NCBI GenBank assembly: GCA_002898135.1
Contig: BDTQ01000281.1
Coordinates: 1-10,520 of the forward strand
Direction of reading: 5' to 3'
Length of the DNA: 10,520 nt
DNA from: a bacterium BMS3Bbin07
Lineage (GTDB): Bacteria > Nitrospirota > Thermodesulfovibrionia > Thermodesulfovibrionales > JdFR-85
In this document: piece by piece, positions 1-6,584 of the stretch
Position numbering within the stretch: the stretch's first letter is position 1
Layout of the letters: every line of letters begins with the position of its first letter
Position numbers and translations under genes: made by a program
The notes under the pieces: generated by a model
The model's database searches: none
Seen by the model: the letters and a program-made list of their open reading frames with translations, nothing else
Told to the model about the DNA's origin: nothing

Positions 1-1
1 A

Positions 2-262
2 TACATGGCTATTGAGAAGGCCTCCCAGGCCGTGGTTGACGAGCCCCTGCAGAGCGTACCGGACCATCTCAGGGGCAGTCATTACAAAGGGGCTGAAAAG
101 TTGGGAAGAGGCATCGGCTACAAGTATCCCCATAATTATAACGGGCATTATATTCAACAGGAGTACCTGGAACATGAACAGACGTTTTACGAACCCTCTG
201 ACGAAGGTTTCGAGCAGAATATCAAAACTACAATGAAAAAAAGGAGGTCCAATCAAAAATGA
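2..262 (+). CDS. rarA: Replication-associated recombination protein A (RarA/MgsA AAA+ ATPase), C-terminal end, 5' partial
   Basis: The reading frame is open from the left edge, so this is the last ~86 codons of a gene that begins outside the window. The visible part matches the RarA/MgsA C-terminal (MgsA_C) region: the [17 protein letters not shown] stretch, then [20 protein letters not shown], then [10 protein letters not shown]. These are hallmark segments of the family. The AAA+ Walker motifs lie upstream and cannot be seen. In other bacteria RarA is a clamp-loader-like ATPase that acts at stalled replication forks. The TGA stop overlaps the ATG of the next gene (ATGA), so the two are probably co-transcribed and translationally coupled. 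The ATG at position 5 is internal, not the true start. Confidence 0.9.
   Translation, partial: YMAIEKASQAVVDEPLQSVPDHLRGSHYKGAEKLGRGIGYKYPHNYNGHYIQQEYLEHEQTFYEPSDEGFEQNIKTTMKKRRSNQK
243..248 (+). promoter_or_regulatory. Strong Shine-Dalgarno for rny
   Basis: GGAGGT lies 10 nt before the ATG at 259, within the last codons of rarA. It is a near-perfect anti-16S match and fixes the rny start. It also shows that rny can initiate independently despite overlapping rarA. Confidence 0.85.
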
Positions 263-1821
263 ATATATCCATCTCCATTCTGACAGGAATTGTATTAGGA
301 GCCGTACTGTCGCTGATATTCTTCTTCATCTACAAGACAAGCTCAGAGAAAAAAAGGCAAACCCTGGATAGCGAGGCCCGGAAGATACTGGATGAGGCCG
401 CAAAAGAGGCTGAACAGATTAAGAAAGAGGCATCTTTAGAGGCAAAAGATATCGTTTATATTGCCAAATCAGAGGCTGAAAAGGAACTGAAGGAAAGACG
501 TAAGGAACTCAATCAACTCGAAAGGCGGTTAAGAAACAAGGAAGAGCATCTGGAACGCAAGCTTGAACAGATGGAAAAGAGGGAGAGTGACCTTACAAAA
601 AGGGAAAAGGATTTCTACTCAAGGGAGAGGGCTATCAGGGACAAGGAAACCAGGATTACAAACCTGATAAAGGAGCAGACCTCGGTCCTTGAGCAAATCT
701 CGGCATTGACTGAAGAACAGGCCAGGGCGGAACTCCTCAGGCGCGTTGAGGAGGAGTCAAGGTTTGAGGCCGCAAAACTCATAAAAAGGATAGAGGACGA
801 GACCCGTGACACTGCTGAGAAAAAAGCGGCGGAGGTTATCAGCCTTGCAATTCAGCGGTACGCAAGTGATTACGTCTCAGATGCAACAATCACTGCGGTA
901 ACCCTGCCCGGAGACGAGATGAAGGGACGCATAATAGGCCGTGAGGGAAGAAACATCCGGGCACTTGAGGCCGCTACAGGTGTAGACCTGATAGTTGACG
1001 ATACACCTGAAGTCGTAACCCTCTCCTCATTCGACCCTGTAAGGAGAGAAGTTGCCAGGATATCCCTCGAACGCCTGATAGCCGACGGCAGGATCCATCC
1101 TGCAAGGATAGAAGAGGTGGTGGAAAAGGCAAGAAAAGAGGTTGAGACCACGATAAGGGAAGAAGGGGAAAAGGCAGTCTTCGACCTCGGCTTAAGCGGA
1201 ATCCATCCTGATATCATAAAACTCCTCGGGAGGCTCAAGTACAGGACTTCCTATGGACAGAACGTGCTGCAGCACTCAAGGGAGGTGGCATACCTTTCAG
1301 GTCTCATGGCCGGTGAACTTGGTGTTGATATAAAGCTTGCCAAGAGGGCTGGTCTTCTTCATGATATAGGCAAGGCTGTAGACCATGAAGTTGAGGGCCC
1401 CCACCATGAAATAGGGATGAATATAGCCCGTAAATACGGTGAAGATGAGCGCGTATTGAATGCCATAGCCTGTCGCCACGGTGATATTGACCCCATATGC
1501 GTTGAATCAGCCCTCGTCGCGGCCGCTGATGCGCTGTCTGCCGCAAGGCCGGGAGTAAGGAGGGAGAGTATTGAGAACTATATCAAACGCCTCAAAAGAC
1601 TTGAGGAGATAGCCACCTCATATGATGGGGTAGAGAAATGCTATGCAATACAGGCGGGCAGGGAGATCAGGATTATCGTTAAGCCCGAAGATGTATCCGA
1701 TGAAATGTCATCGCTTATATCAAGGGAGATTGCAAAAAAGATACAGGCGGAGCTCTCCTATCCGGGACAGATAAAGATAATGGTCATAAGGGAGACACGG
1801 TTTGTTGATTATGCAAAATAG
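259..1821 (+). CDS. rny: Ribonuclease Y (membrane-anchored endoribonuclease)
   Basis: The 520-residue product has the full RNase Y architecture and the usual family length. There is one N-terminal membrane helix (about residues 4-25). A long charged coiled coil follows (about 30-200, rich in E, K and R). Next is a KH domain with a [12 protein letters not shown] segment (GxxG at 227-230), then an HD domain with LLHDIGKA (His368-Asp369, the metal-binding pair) and a further HDxDP-like region near 415. RNase Y cuts single-stranded 5'-monophosphorylated mRNAs and starts decay in bacteria that lack or supplement RNase E. It is held at the inner membrane. The ATG at 259 is supported by GGAGGT 10 nt upstream. 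The gene overlaps rarA by 4 bp and is followed by the ymdB-type gene, the same order as rny-ymdB in Bacillus. Confidence 0.97.
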   Translation: MNISISILTGIVLGAVLSLIFFFIYKTSSEKKRQTLDSEARKILDEAAKEAEQIKKEASLEAKDIVYIAKSEAEKELKERRKELNQLERRLRNKEEHLERKLEQMEKRESDLTKREKDFYSRERAIRDKETRITNLIKEQTSVLEQISALTEEQARAELLRRVEEESRFEAAKLIKRIEDETRDTAEKKAAEVISLAIQRYASDYVSDATITAVTLPGDEMKGRIIGREGRNIRALEAATGVDLIVDDTPEVVTLSSFDPVRREVARISLERLIADGRIHPARIEEVVEKARKEVETTIREEGEKAVFDLGLSGIHPDIIKLLGRLKYRTSYGQNVLQHSREVAYLSGLMAGELGVDIKLAKRAGLLHDIGKAVDHEVEGPHHEIGMNIARKYGEDERVLNAIACRHGDIDPICVESALVAAADALSAARPGVRRESIENYIKRLKRLEEIATSYDGVEKCYAIQAGREIRIIVKPEDVSDEMSSLISREIAKKIQAELSYPGQIKIMVIRETRFVDYAK

Positions 1822-1881
1822 ATACAGTGTTTTGAACCGGAAATTGCGGCTTAAGGGCCAAACTCAGGGTCTTTGTTTATT

Positions 1882-2664
1882 GTGAAAGTTCTGCTTATTG
1901 GCGACATTGTTGGCAAGGTTGGAAGAAAGGCGGTAACGGCCTTTCTTCCAACACTTATCAGCCGCTTCAAGATAGACCTGACGATTGCCAACTGTGAGAA
2001 CGCAGCCGGAGGGTTCGGCATAACAGAAAAGGTTGCAACCGAACTGTTCAGTTACGGTATCCATATCATGACCTCAGGCAACCATATCTGGGATAAAAAA
2101 GAGGCCGTTGCCCTCCTTGTAAAGGAAGACCGGATTCTAAGACCGGTCAACTATCCACCCGGGGTGCCCGGCTCCGGGAGTATTATCTACAATTTAAACG
2201 GCAGAAAGGTGGGGATATTGAATGTCTCGGGCCGCATCTTCATGAACATCATGGACTGCCCCTTCAGGACTGCAGCAGCAGAGATTAAACGGTTAAAGGA
2301 AGAGACGGATATAATTATTGTGGATTTCCATGCTGAGGCCACCTCTGAGAAGATAGCCTTTGGCTTTTATATGGATGGCCATGTTTCAGCTGTTCTGGGC
2401 ACACACACGCATGTGCAGACCGCTGATGAGCAGATACTTCCAGATGGAACCGCCTATATTACGGACGTAGGAATGACCGGCCCGTTCAATTCAGTCATAG
2501 GTGTGGATAAAAATCAGATTATTGATAAATTTCTAACCCAGATGCCAAGAAAATTCGAGACCGCAAAAGGGATTGGGATACTCTGCGGGGTAATAGTGGA
2601 GATTGACGAAAAAACCGGCCGTTCAACCTCCATACAACGATTACAGTTGAAAACCGGCAACTGA
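1882..2664 (+). CDS. ymdB: YmdB/TIGR00282-family metallophosphoesterase (2',3'-cyclic nucleotide phosphodiesterase-like)
   Basis: With a GTG start the product is 260 residues and begins MKVLLIGDIVGKVGRKAV, the usual opening of this family. A TTG nine bases upstream (1873) would add MFI. I prefer GTG by family alignment; neither has an ideal ribosome site (AGGG at 1866-1869). Metal-binding motifs of the calcineurin-like fold appear in order: GDIVG, NCENAAGG, TSGNHIWD, RPVNYPPG, VDFHAEATSEK, VLGTHTHVQTAD and TDVGMTGP. In Bacillus subtilis YmdB hydrolyses cyclic nucleotides, affects biofilm and motility decisions, and is encoded next to rny. That role here is inference from family and context. 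The 5' coding region contains a perfect 14-bp stem-loop (1918-1952), and a smaller hairpin overlaps the stop codon. Confidence 0.93.
   Translation: MKVLLIGDIVGKVGRKAVTAFLPTLISRFKIDLTIANCENAAGGFGITEKVATELFSYGIHIMTSGNHIWDKKEAVALLVKEDRILRPVNYPPGVPGSGSIIYNLNGRKVGILNVSGRIFMNIMDCPFRTAAAEIKRLKEETDIIIVDFHAEATSEKIAFGFYMDGHVSAVLGTHTHVQTADEQILPDGTAYITDVGMTGPFNSVIGVDKNQIIDKFLTQMPRKFETAKGIGILCGVIVEIDEKTGRSTSIQRLQLKTGN
1918..1952 (+). repeat. Perfect 14-bp inverted repeat (stem-loop) inside the 5' end of ymdB
   Basis: GTTGGAAGAAAGGC (1918-1931) and GCCTTTCTTCCAAC (1939-1952) are exact reverse complements separated by the 7-nt loop GGTAACG. It lies about 36 nt after the GTG start and encodes part of the conserved N-terminal helix (KVGRKAVTAFLPT). 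In the mRNA it would be a stable hairpin with no T-tract after it, so it is not an intrinsic terminator. A role in translation or in RNase Y-dependent processing is speculative. Confidence 0.8.
2644..2663 (+). repeat. Small hairpin overlapping the ymdB stop codon
   Basis: CAGTTG (2644-2649) and CAACTG (2658-2663) pair across an 8-nt loop, and the right arm includes the first two bases of the TGA stop. The following sequence (AGAAGAAAAC) has no T-run, so this is at best a 3'-end stabiliser or processing site rather than a Rho-independent terminator. Confidence 0.4.
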
Positions 2665-2701
2665 GAAGAAAACAACCGCCCCTATTACCCTAAAAAATGC
2701 C

Positions 2702-2766
2702 TTGAGGTTTAAAGCGTCATGCATGCTTCTGCCATTGGCATAATATTTGCTGAATTACAACCTCAA
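2702..2766. repeat. Spaced 8-bp inverted repeat flanking the lpt-rpoN operon promoter
   Basis: TTGAGGTT (2702-2709) and its reverse complement AACCTCAA (2759-2766) flank the predicted sigma-54 promoter with 49 nt between them. A palindromic CATGCATG (2718-2725) lies between the arms. These could be protein-binding sites for an activator or repressor, but 8-bp arms at this distance can arise by chance. I see no well-known operator. Confidence 0.3.
2735..2751 (+). promoter_or_regulatory. Predicted sigma-54 (RpoN) -24/-12 promoter of the lptC-lptA-lptB-rpoN operon
   Basis: The sequence TTGGCATAATATTTGCT fits the sigma-54 consensus (TGGCAC-N5-TTGCW). The invariant -24 GG (2737-2738) and -12 GC (2749-2750) have the required spacing of 10 nt between them. 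Transcription would start near 2762, about 40 nt before lptC. The fourth gene of this operon is rpoN itself, so the site implies autoregulation. Sigma-54 promoters need an enhancer-binding activator, and the site for one is not obvious here. Confidence 0.65.
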
Positions 2767-2776
2767 ATGGTATAAT
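2747..2776 (+). promoter_or_regulatory. Overlapping sigma-70-like promoter of the lpt-rpoN operon
   Basis: TTGCTG (2747-2752) and a perfect TATAAT (2771-2776) are separated by 18 nt, with a start expected near 2783. The -35 shares bases with the -12 element of the sigma-54 site, so the two polymerases would compete for the same DNA. A housekeeping promoter would be expected for LPS export genes. Confidence 0.6.
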
Positions 2777-2801
2777 TCTACATGAAAGAGTGCTTTTCAA
2801 G

Positions 2802-3314
2802 ATGAAAAAATATCATGCAATATCTCTTCTGCTGGCAACATCAATCCTTTTATTGATCCTGGTCTGGCTGGCTATGGGGGATAAAAGACCATCCTATACC
2901 AGGGGACCTGGGAAATCCGTTATGAAAGGTGTCGAGGTGGTGTATTATAAAAAAGAGAAGCCCGACTGGCGCGCAGAGATTAAGGAAGCCCTATTTTCCC
3001 GGGATGAAACAGAATCTGAATTAAAGGATGTCAATATATTTTATTTCAAGGGAGATGTAAGACTCCATTCAAAACAGGGTTTCTATGATATTACTAACGG
3101 CCAGCTCAGACTGGCTGGTATGGTTAACGGCAAAGGGAAGGGATTTACCTTTAAATCACCGGAATTGCTCTATCTTCCGTCAGAGGACATTCTTGCTACT
3201 TCAAAGGGACTGGTGATTAAAGGTAAGAACTACATGCTTTCGGGTAGAAACGGAAGAATAAAGGATTCACAGGTGATGGAGGTTACCGGAGATGTCAGGG
3301 CAGTCTTTTATTAA
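2802..3314 (+). CDS. lptC: LPS export ABC transporter periplasmic component LptC
   Basis: The product is about 170 residues. A short basic N-terminus is followed by one hydrophobic helix (about residues 6-25), then a beta-rich domain with the repeated short strands of the OstA/LptC fold (for example DVNIFYFKGDVRLHSKQGFYDITNGQL and VMEVTGDVRAVFY). LptC is a bitopic inner-membrane protein that passes LPS from the LptBFG extractor to LptA. I chose the ATG at 2802 (MKKYHAIS...) over an in-frame GTG at 2790, because a purine-rich AAAGAG lies 11 nt upstream and a membrane anchor starting MKK is typical. Sequence conservation in LptC is low, but position directly before lptA and lptB makes the call firm. 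It overlaps lptA by 23 bp. Confidence 0.88.
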   Translation: MKKYHAISLLLATSILLLILVWLAMGDKRPSYTRGPGKSVMKGVEVVYYKKEKPDWRAEIKEALFSRDETESELKDVNIFYFKGDVRLHSKQGFYDITNGQLRLAGMVNGKGKGFTFKSPELLYLPSEDILATSKGLVIKGKNYMLSGRNGRIKDSQVMEVTGDVRAVFY

Positions 3315-3822
3315 GACTCTGTTGGTGTTCTTTGTCTTTCTGTTGGTTACAGCAGGCATGGCAGGAGCTCAGAAACCCGATGACGGAAAGGGCGTTCCGG
3401 GCTCAACTGATTCGTCTCTCGGGACTGCCGTGATATCAGCTGAAGAACCGGTTGAGATAACAGCTGAGAAGCTTATAGCTGATAACAGGGCACATACTGC
3501 GGTGTTTGAAGGCAGCGTGGTAGCACGTCAGGGAAAGATAACCCTTTATGCCGACTGGATGAAGGTCTTTTATTCAGAAGCCGGCGATGTCGGAAAGATA
3601 GAGGCAAGGGGAAACGTGAAGCTTATTAAGGATGCACGCGAGATAACATCAGGAGAGGCCATCTATTACAGAGAGCTGCAAAAGATCGTCTTTACCGGAA
3701 ACCCTGTTGCCACAGAGGGTAATAGTACAATTTCAGGAGACAGGATGGTTTATTATATTGCAAGTGACCGCTCGGAAGTTGAAAACAGCCGCGTAATAAT
3801 AAAAAAACAAAATGGCCCATAA
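3292..3822 (+). CDS. lptA: LPS transport periplasmic bridge protein LptA (OstA-like)
   Basis: The product is 176 residues. A clear signal peptide (basic/hydrophobic residues 8-22, then an AGMAGA cleavage region before Gln27) leads to an OstA N-terminal domain (EPVEITAEKLIADNRAHTAVFEGSVVARQGKITLYADWMKVFY, then further strands ending DRMVYY). LptA monomers form a beta-jellyroll filament that carries LPS across the periplasm to LptD. The ATG at 3292 lies inside the end of lptC and is backed by GGAGG at 3278-3282, 9 nt upstream. The stop overlaps lptB by 11 bp. A short Gly/Ser/Asp-rich linker (about 28-48) between signal peptide and jellyroll is not critical to function in known members. Confidence 0.9.
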   Translation: MSGQSFIKTLLVFFVFLLVTAGMAGAQKPDDGKGVPGSTDSSLGTAVISAEEPVEITAEKLIADNRAHTAVFEGSVVARQGKITLYADWMKVFYSEAGDVGKIEARGNVKLIKDAREITSGEAIYYRELQKIVFTGNPVATEGNSTISGDRMVYYIASDRSEVENSRVIIKKQNGP

Positions 3823-4537
3823 ACTATTATCCAAAGGATTGAAGAAGGCTTACAAGGGAAAAGCCGCTGTAAAAGGCCTTGATATCTCTGTAAAGACCGG
3901 GGAGATAGTCGGCCTGCTCGGTCCCAACGGGGCAGGAAAGACAACCACCTTTTACATGATAGTCGGTATGGTGAAGGCCGACAGCGGAGAGATATTTCTT
4001 GATGATACTGATATAAGCGGTCTTCCCATGTATCAACGCGCAAGAATGGGAATCAGCTATCTTCCCCAGGAGCCCTCTATCTTCAGACGCCTTACAGTAA
4101 GAGACAACATTCGGGCCATCCTTGAGATAAAGGGTTACAACAAGACAGAGATAGAGGAAGAACTCCTGAGGCTTCTTGAAGAGTTTCAGCTGAGAGACTT
4201 CTCCGGGAGAAAGGGGATACACCTCTCAGGCGGTGAGAGGAGAAGGACCGAGATTGCACGCACCCTTGCCACAAAACCAACTTTTATCCTCTTTGATGAA
4301 CCCTTTGCGGGCATTGACCCTATAGCCATACTTGAATTAAAAAATACTTTGAGGTATCTTAAAGATATGGGGATAGGCATACTCCTGACCGACCATAACG
4401 TCAGAGATACCCTGTCCATAACAGACAGGGCATATATTATCAGTGACGGAGCTGTACTGGATGAAGGTGAACCGGAGAAATTAATAAATAACCCTGAGGT
4501 AAGGTCTGCCTATCTTGGAGAGGAGTTTACCTTATAA
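3812..4537 (+). CDS. lptB: LPS export ABC transporter ATPase LptB
   Basis: The 241-residue product is a single ABC ATPase domain with every motif intact. These are Walker A GPNGAGKTT (37-45, Lys43), Q-loop Gln86 in YLPQEPSIFRRLTV, signature LSGGE (138-142), Walker B FILFDEP (Asp162, catalytic Glu163) and H-loop His195 in TDHNVRDTL. The LPQEPSIFRRLTV and DHNVRDTL stretches are typical of LptB rather than other ABC proteins. LptB powers LPS extraction with the LptFG permeases, whose genes are not in this window; they lie elsewhere in many genomes. It overlaps lptA by 11 bp with no clear ribosome site of its own, which suggests translational coupling. Its TAA shares a base with the rpoN ATG. Confidence 0.97.
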   Translation: MAHKLLSKGLKKAYKGKAAVKGLDISVKTGEIVGLLGPNGAGKTTTFYMIVGMVKADSGEIFLDDTDISGLPMYQRARMGISYLPQEPSIFRRLTVRDNIRAILEIKGYNKTEIEEELLRLLEEFQLRDFSGRKGIHLSGGERRRTEIARTLATKPTFILFDEPFAGIDPIAILELKNTLRYLKDMGIGILLTDHNVRDTLSITDRAYIISDGAVLDEGEPEKLINNPEVRSAYLGEEFTL

Positions 4538-5991
4538 TGGCACTTGAAACCAGACTTGAAATAAAATTATCGCAAAAACTCGTCCTGACACCTCAGCTTC
4601 AGCAGGCCATCAAACTCCTGCAGCTGCCACAGCTGGAGCTAACGCAGGCCCTGAATCAGGAACTCACCGAGAACCCGTTCCTTGAGGAGCTCCAGGAAGA
4701 GGAGCTTCAGGAAGAACAGAAACAGGAAGAACAAAAAAATGAGGAAGCTGAGCCCCCGGAATCAGCACCTGAAGAAGACCTGCTGGCGCCCCTTGAAAGT
4801 CTCATGACCTTCAGGGCAGATGACTATTTTGATGAAAGAAGCAGTGATGGAAGAGACCTCGGATATTTCACACCTGGAACTGAAGCGCCGACATCATTTG
4901 AACAGTTCGTTAGTGCCTCACCGAACCTTTATGAACATCTCAACTGGCAACTCCGCCTGAATACAAGTGATGAATTGCTTCAGACTCTCGGGGAAGCAAT
5001 CATTGGCAACATTGATGACAACGGGTACCTGAGAATGTCGGATGAAGATCTGGCAGAAATATGTAAAGTCCCGGTTGAGCAGGTAAGAGAGGCAATAGGA
5101 CTTGTTCATGAACTGGACCCGCCGGGGATAGGCGCAAGAAATCTCAGGGAATGCCTGCTAATCCAGATAAATGTACTCGGGCTTGCCGGCACGCTGGTTG
5201 AGAAGATAGTGCAGAATAATCTTGGAGAGCTTGAGAAAAAGAAGTATAAGGTTATCGCAAAACAATACGGTGCAGCCTTTGAAGATATAATGATAGCCGT
5301 AAAAATCATTGAAGACCTCGACCCGAAACCCGCGAGAAATTTTTCATCCCATGAGACAAACTATGTAATCCCGGATGTATATATTGAAAAGACAGACGGT
5401 GAATACCAGATTATTCTCAATGATGAGGGACTTCCGAGAATCAGGCTGAACAATCAATACAGAAAACTCCTTATGAACAAGGCTTCCCTGACAAAGGAGG
5501 AGAAGCAGTTCCTTGAGGAAAAACTCCGTTCCGCCCTCTGGCTTATAAAGAGTCTTGACCAGAGGAACAAGACCATCTACAAGGTGACAAAGAGTATCCT
5601 TCACTTCCAGGAGAAGTTCTTTGATTACGGCCCACGCTATATCAAACCGCTTAATCTAAGGGATGTAGCTATGGATATCAGTATGCACGAAAGTACCGTC
5701 AGCAGGGTTACATCCAGCAAATATCTGGCCTGTCCCCATGGAATTTTCAGTTTCAGATTCTTCTTCAGCAGCTCACTTCAGGGCAACAACGAAGATATCT
5801 CGTCCACCCTGGTCAAGGAGCAGATAAAGAAGATAATCTCCGAAGAGAATCCCCAAAAACCCTTCAGCGACCAGAAGATAGCTGATTTTCTGAATCAACT
5901 GAACATAACCATAGCCAGAAGGACCGTAGCAAAATACAGGGAAGAGCTCAGGATTCCGCCAAATTCCAGGAGAAAAAAGGTGGAGTTTTAA
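4537..5991 (+). CDS. rpoN: RNA polymerase sigma-54 factor RpoN
   Basis: The 484-residue product has the complete sigma-54 layout. Region I is Gln/Leu-rich (residues 1-50, LSQKLVLTPQLQQAIKLLQLP and ENPFLEE) and contacts enhancer-binding ATPases. An acidic, Glu/Gln-rich region II follows (51-85). The core-binding domain (about 110-300) contains LDPPGIGARNLRECLL. A helix-turn-helix with ESTVSRVTSSKY lies near residue 385. The RpoN box ARRTVAKYRE (460-469) reads the -24 element. AGGAG at 4521-4525 lies 11 nt before the ATG. It is the fourth gene of the operon, and lptB-rpoN adjacency is widely conserved. A sigma-54 promoter predicted at 2735-2751 would place rpoN under its own control. Confidence 0.98.
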   Translation: MALETRLEIKLSQKLVLTPQLQQAIKLLQLPQLELTQALNQELTENPFLEELQEEELQEEQKQEEQKNEEAEPPESAPEEDLLAPLESLMTFRADDYFDERSSDGRDLGYFTPGTEAPTSFEQFVSASPNLYEHLNWQLRLNTSDELLQTLGEAIIGNIDDNGYLRMSDEDLAEICKVPVEQVREAIGLVHELDPPGIGARNLRECLLIQINVLGLAGTLVEKIVQNNLGELEKKKYKVIAKQYGAAFEDIMIAVKIIEDLDPKPARNFSSHETNYVIPDVYIEKTDGEYQIILNDEGLPRIRLNNQYRKLLMNKASLTKEEKQFLEEKLRSALWLIKSLDQRNKTIYKVTKSILHFQEKFFDYGPRYIKPLNLRDVAMDISMHESTVSRVTSSKYLACPHGIFSFRFFFSSSLQGNNEDISSTLVKEQIKKIISEENPQKPFSDQKIADFLNQLNITIARRTVAKYREELRIPPNSRRKKVEF

Positions 5992-6045
5992 GACCGAAGA
6001 CCGGAAACTGAAAACTGATGTTTGGTACAATATACAATATACAAT
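5990..6045 (+). repeat. Heptamer tandem repeats in the rpoN-hpf gap
   Basis: Two blocks of 7-nt units fill most of the gap. The first is AAGACCG twice (5990-6003), then the related GAAACTG and AAAACTG (6004-6017). After 8 nt, TACAATA occurs twice plus TACAAT (6026-6045). The first block overlaps the rpoN stop codon. Each TACAAT resembles a -10 hexamer, but no good -35 stands at the right distance, so a separate hpf promoter is possible but not shown. Confidence 0.7.
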
Positions 6046-6050
6046 CCAAA

Positions 6051-6057
6051 AAGGAGG
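6051..6057 (+). promoter_or_regulatory. Strong Shine-Dalgarno deciding the hpf start
   Basis: AAGGAGG is followed 5 nt later by ATG at 6063. It is the best ribosome site in the rpoN-hpf gap and rules out the in-frame ATG at 6018, which has none. Confidence 0.9.
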
Positions 6058-6062
6058 TTAAC

Positions 6063-6584
6063 ATGAACATTATCATCAACGGACGTCATCTCGATATCAC
6101 CCCAGCCCTCAGAGATTATGCAGAAAGCAAAGTAAGAAAATTTGAAAAATACCTCTCTTCCATAACAGAGGCCGTAGTAACTCTTTCAGTAGAAAAGTAC
6201 AGACACAAGGCAGAGGTACTGCTTAAAGCCAACGGAATCATGATACAGGCAGAGGGAGTAACAGGTGAAATATACTCATCTATTGATGAAGTGGTAGAAA
6301 AACTGGAGCGTCAGACAAAGAAGTACAAGGAGAAACTTATCGCCCAGCGTAAGGAAAACCGTGCACAGCCGGCCCCCCCGGCTGAGGAAACAGACACATA
6401 TCCGGAAATCAGGATAATACAGAGAAAGAAAATTGCCACAAAGCCAATGACTCCAGAAGAGGCTGCCATGCAAATGGAACTCCTTGGCAATGATTTCTTT
6501 GTGTTTACCAGCGCAGATAGTGGCAATGTCAATGTACTTTACAGAATGAAAGATGGAGATTTCGGATTAATTGAACCAGCATGA
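6063..6584 (+). CDS. hpf: Long-form ribosome hibernation-promoting factor HPF
   Basis: Starting at the ATG after AAGGAGG, the product is 173 residues and begins MNIIINGRHLDITPALRDYAESK, the canonical N-terminal S30AE domain (about 1-100). A Pro/Glu-rich linker (about 98-112, ENRAQPAPPAEETDT) joins it to a C-terminal dimerisation domain (113-173, YPEIRIIQRKKIATKPMTPEEAAMQMELLGNDFFVF...GLIEPA). Long HPF binds the 30S decoding site and joins two ribosomes into inactive 100S dimers in slow growth. In E. coli the short form follows rpoN; here the same position holds the long form found in most other bacteria. The end overlaps rapZ by 14 bp. Confidence 0.96.
   Translation: MNIIINGRHLDITPALRDYAESKVRKFEKYLSSITEAVVTLSVEKYRHKAEVLLKANGIMIQAEGVTGEIYSSIDEVVEKLERQTKKYKEKLIAQRKENRAQPAPPAEETDTYPEIRIIQRKKIATKPMTPEEAAMQMELLGNDFFVFTSADSGNVNVLYRMKDGDFGLIEPA
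6366..6384 (+). repeat. GC-rich 7-bp hairpin with a C7 run in the hpf linker
   Basis: CAGCCGG (6366-6372) pairs with CCGGCTG (6378-6384) across a CCCCC loop, and a run of seven C spans 6373-6379. It encodes the flexible linker QPAPPAE between the two HPF domains. No function is implied; a homopolymer here is a likely place for frameshift sequencing errors or slippage. Confidence 0.6.

Noticed and set aside
1873..1881. TTG start adding MFI to the YmdB-type protein
   Set aside because: The GTG at 1882 gives the usual MKxLxIGDIVG start. The ribosome-site spacing does not settle it, so the choice rests on family knowledge.
1929..1939. GGCGGTAACGG, which matches the E. coli RfaH ops element (GGCGGTAGCGT) at 9 of 11 bases, in the loop region of the ymdB hairpin
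   Set aside because: It is inside a coding region far from the NusG-like gene, and the ops motif is specific to enterobacterial RfaH; most likely coincidence.
1864..2064. Minus-strand 66-codon open frame opposite ymdB
   Set aside because: It is the antisense shadow of strongly conserved YmdB codons and has no family features.
2790..2801. GTG start for lptC adding four residues
   Set aside because: The ATG at 2802 gives a normal MKK-type membrane anchor with better spacing from the purine-rich AAAGAG.
6018..6050. Sigma-54 promoter upstream of hpf starting at TTGGTACAATAT
   Set aside because: The -24 GG is present but the required -12 GC is missing at the correct distance.
6018..6062. Upstream in-frame ATG extending hpf by 15 residues
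   Set aside because: It lies within the repeat-rich gap, has no ribosome site, and adds residues not found in the family; AAGGAGG with ATG at 6063 gives the canonical N-terminus.
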